A DNA stretch of 14,612 bases, taken from positions 1 through 14,612 of the forward strand of contig CALBNX010000007.1 of NCBI GenBank assembly GCA_937896885.1, written 5' to 3'. The DNA comes from an uncultured Clostridia bacterium (lineage in GTDB: Bacteria; Bacillota; Clostridia; Oscillospirales; Acutalibacteraceae). A program made the translations under genes and the position numbers. The notes beneath the pieces were generated by a model. That model had not been told where the DNA came from and made no database searches. It saw only the letters and a program-made list of their open reading frames with translations. Positions 13,242-14,612 of the stretch are shown here, piece after piece (within the stretch, counting starts at the first letter, position 1; every line of letters starts with the position of its first letter).

Positions 13242-14612
13242 TTAAACAATTGCATCAAATGCACAGAGCTGTTTACAAACTCCACAGCCTACGCACAATG
13301 TTGCGTCAACTTTTGCTTTGCCATCTTTCATACTGATTGCAGGACAACCAAGTGTCATACATCTCTTACAAGAACGGCATTTATCATTATCCACTTTAAG
13401 TGGTGCTTCGTGTTTAACTGATTTGAGAAGCACACAAGGTCTGCGAGAAATAATTACCGATGGCTCTTCTACTGCCAATTCTTCCTTAACAACCTCATTA
13501 CAAGCCTTAAGGTCGTATGGGTCAACAACTCTTACACGATTAATGCCAAGAGCCTTACAAAGTGCTTCAAGGTCAACCTTTGCTGCTGGGTCACCCTTGA
13601 TGTTGTAACCTGTTGTAGGGTTCTGCTGATGACCTGTCATACCGGTAATTGAGTTATCAACAATAATTACAGTTGAATTTGTTGCATTATATGCCACATT
13701 GACAAGTCCTGTCATACCTGAATGCATAAATGTTGAGTCACCGATAACAGCAACACTCTTCTTTTCAGCGTCCTTTCCTCTTGCAAGGTTAAAGCCGTGA
13801 AGACCTGAAATTGATGCACCCATACAAAGTGTTGAATCAAGTGCATTGAGTGGTGGTGCAGAACCAAGAGTATAACAACCGATATCACCAAGTGCTGTAA
13901 TCTTATTCTTTGCAAGAGTATAGAACAAACCTCTGTGCGGACAACCTGCACACATCATTGGTGGTCTGTTTGGAATTGCTGAATCCGCTGTAACACTTTC
14001 AGGTAATTCTTTTCCAAATGCCTTTGCAATAGTTGCCTGCGAAAATTCACCTAAAATTGAGAATTTTTCTTTACCGATTACATCTATGCCAAGTGATTTT
14101 ACATGATTTTCAATAAATGGGTCGAGTTCTTCGATTACATAAAGAGTCTTAACCTTTGATGCGAAATCTTTAATAAGTTTTATAGGAAGTGGGTATGGCA
14201 TACCGATTTTAAGAATACTAGCATCTGCACCCATTACTTCCTTAACATACTGATATGAACAACCTGATGTGATGATACCGATTTCATCGGAGTTCATTTC
14301 TACAGTATTATATTCACAGTTTTCTGCTAATTCCTGAAGGGCAAGAGTTCTGTCTTCAACAAAAGGATGGCGCTTGATAGCATTAGCAGGTGCCATTATG
14401 TATTTAGATGGGTTCTTTTCATAGTCCTTTAATGTTGCCGGAACTTTTTCGCTTGTTTCAACAATTGACTGGCTGTGTGCAATTCTTGTACACATACGAA
14501 GAAGAACGGGAGTATCATACTTTTCTGATAATAGGAAAGCATTTTTTGCAAAAGTATATGCTTCCATTGAATCAGCAGGTTCAAGCATAGGCACTTTTGC
14601 AGCCATTGCATA
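13242..14612 (-). CDS. iorA: Indolepyruvate:ferredoxin oxidoreductase, alpha subunit (5' end outside window)
   Basis: The reading frame is open to the right edge (two further sense codons precede the Met at 14606), so the gene is truncated by the window. IorA proteins are about 580-640 aa; about 456 codons are present, so roughly the first 130-180 residues are missing. Numbering from that internal Met: core segment LEPADSMEAY (8-17), M-C-A-G-C-P-H-R-G (218-226), the thiamine-diphosphate motif G-D-S (289-291) to N318 (VDNSITGMTG), and two C-terminal 4Fe-4S clusters, C410/C413/C416/C421 and C438/C441/C444/C448. It catalyses the thiamine- and ferredoxin-dependent step between aryl-pyruvate and arylacetyl-CoA, which is reversible with reduced ferredoxin. 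Operon with iorB. Its promoter and any leader lie outside. Confidence 0.95.
   Translation of the reverse strand, partial: YAMAAKVPMLEPADSMEAYTFAKNAFLLSEKYDTPVLLRMCTRIAHSQSIVETSEKVPATLKDYEKNPSKYIMAPANAIKRHPFVEDRTLALQELAENCEYNTVEMNSDEIGIITSGCSYQYVKEVMGADASILKIGMPYPLPIKLIKDFASKVKTLYVIEELDPFIENHVKSLGIDVIGKEKFSILGEFSQATIAKAFGKELPESVTADSAIPNRPPMMCAGCPHRGLFYTLAKNKITALGDIGCYTLGSAPPLNALDSTLCMGASISGLHGFNLARGKDAEKKSVAVIGDSTFMHSGMTGLVNVAYNATNSTVIIVDNSITGMTGHQQNPTTGYNIKGDPAAKVDLEALCKALGINRVRVVDPYDLKACNEVVKEELAVEEPSVIISRRPCVLLKSVKHEAPLKVDNDKCRSCKRCMTLGCPAISMKDGKAKVDATLCVGCGVCKQLCAFDAIV

Overview
The window (about 14.6 kb, AT-rich, dense single-strand operons with strong Shine-Dalgarno sites) looks like a chromosomal segment of an anaerobic low-GC Firmicute of the gut or rumen (Clostridia, plausibly Ruminococcus/Oscillospiraceae-like). 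The grounds are a BspA-type leucine-rich-repeat giant surface protein, a T-box leader, an IS200/IS605 relic, indolepyruvate:ferredoxin oxidoreductase genes and a palindromic small repeat of a kind common in such genomes. No finer taxonomic claim is possible from the sequence alone.

Layout. 1-126: short nested-palindrome repeat. 181-347: minus-strand tRNA-Ile(CAU) with its own promoter and intrinsic terminator. 382-1375: plus-strand lipoprotein with an alpha/beta-hydrolase domain. 1451-1670: internally deleted IS200/IS605-type element retaining the first codons of tnpA. 1695-1730: strong terminator. 1761-8057 (minus): 2098-aa secreted LRR protein with 14 His/Cys repeats (three internal, eleven C-terminal) and a C-terminal membrane anchor. 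8180-10156 (minus): LytTR response regulator followed by an AgrC-type GHKL histidine kinase. 10157-10506: regulatory spacer. 10507-12633 (minus): promoter, phenylalanine T-box leader, arylacetate-CoA ligase (paaK-like), tandem-ACT protein, terminator. 12654-14612 (minus): iorB and the 3' part of iorA, which runs off the right edge.

How the genes may work together. IorAB interconverts aryl-pyruvates and arylacetyl-CoA; the PaaK-like ligase makes arylacetyl-CoA from arylacetate. The leader of paaK is a T-box whose specifier reads UUC (Phe), so paaK and the ACT gene should be switched on when tRNA-Phe is uncharged, that is, when phenylalanine is short. This fits an anabolic role: phenylacetate to phenylacetyl-CoA (PaaK), reductive carboxylation to phenylpyruvate (IorAB), then transamination to Phe, a route known physiologically from rumen anaerobes. 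The ACT protein is a plausible Phe sensor. This is the most interesting unit here.

The two-component pair lies just upstream of the giant surface protein on the same strand. Whether it controls that protein is not shown by the sequence; no agrB/agrD-type signal gene is visible in the window.
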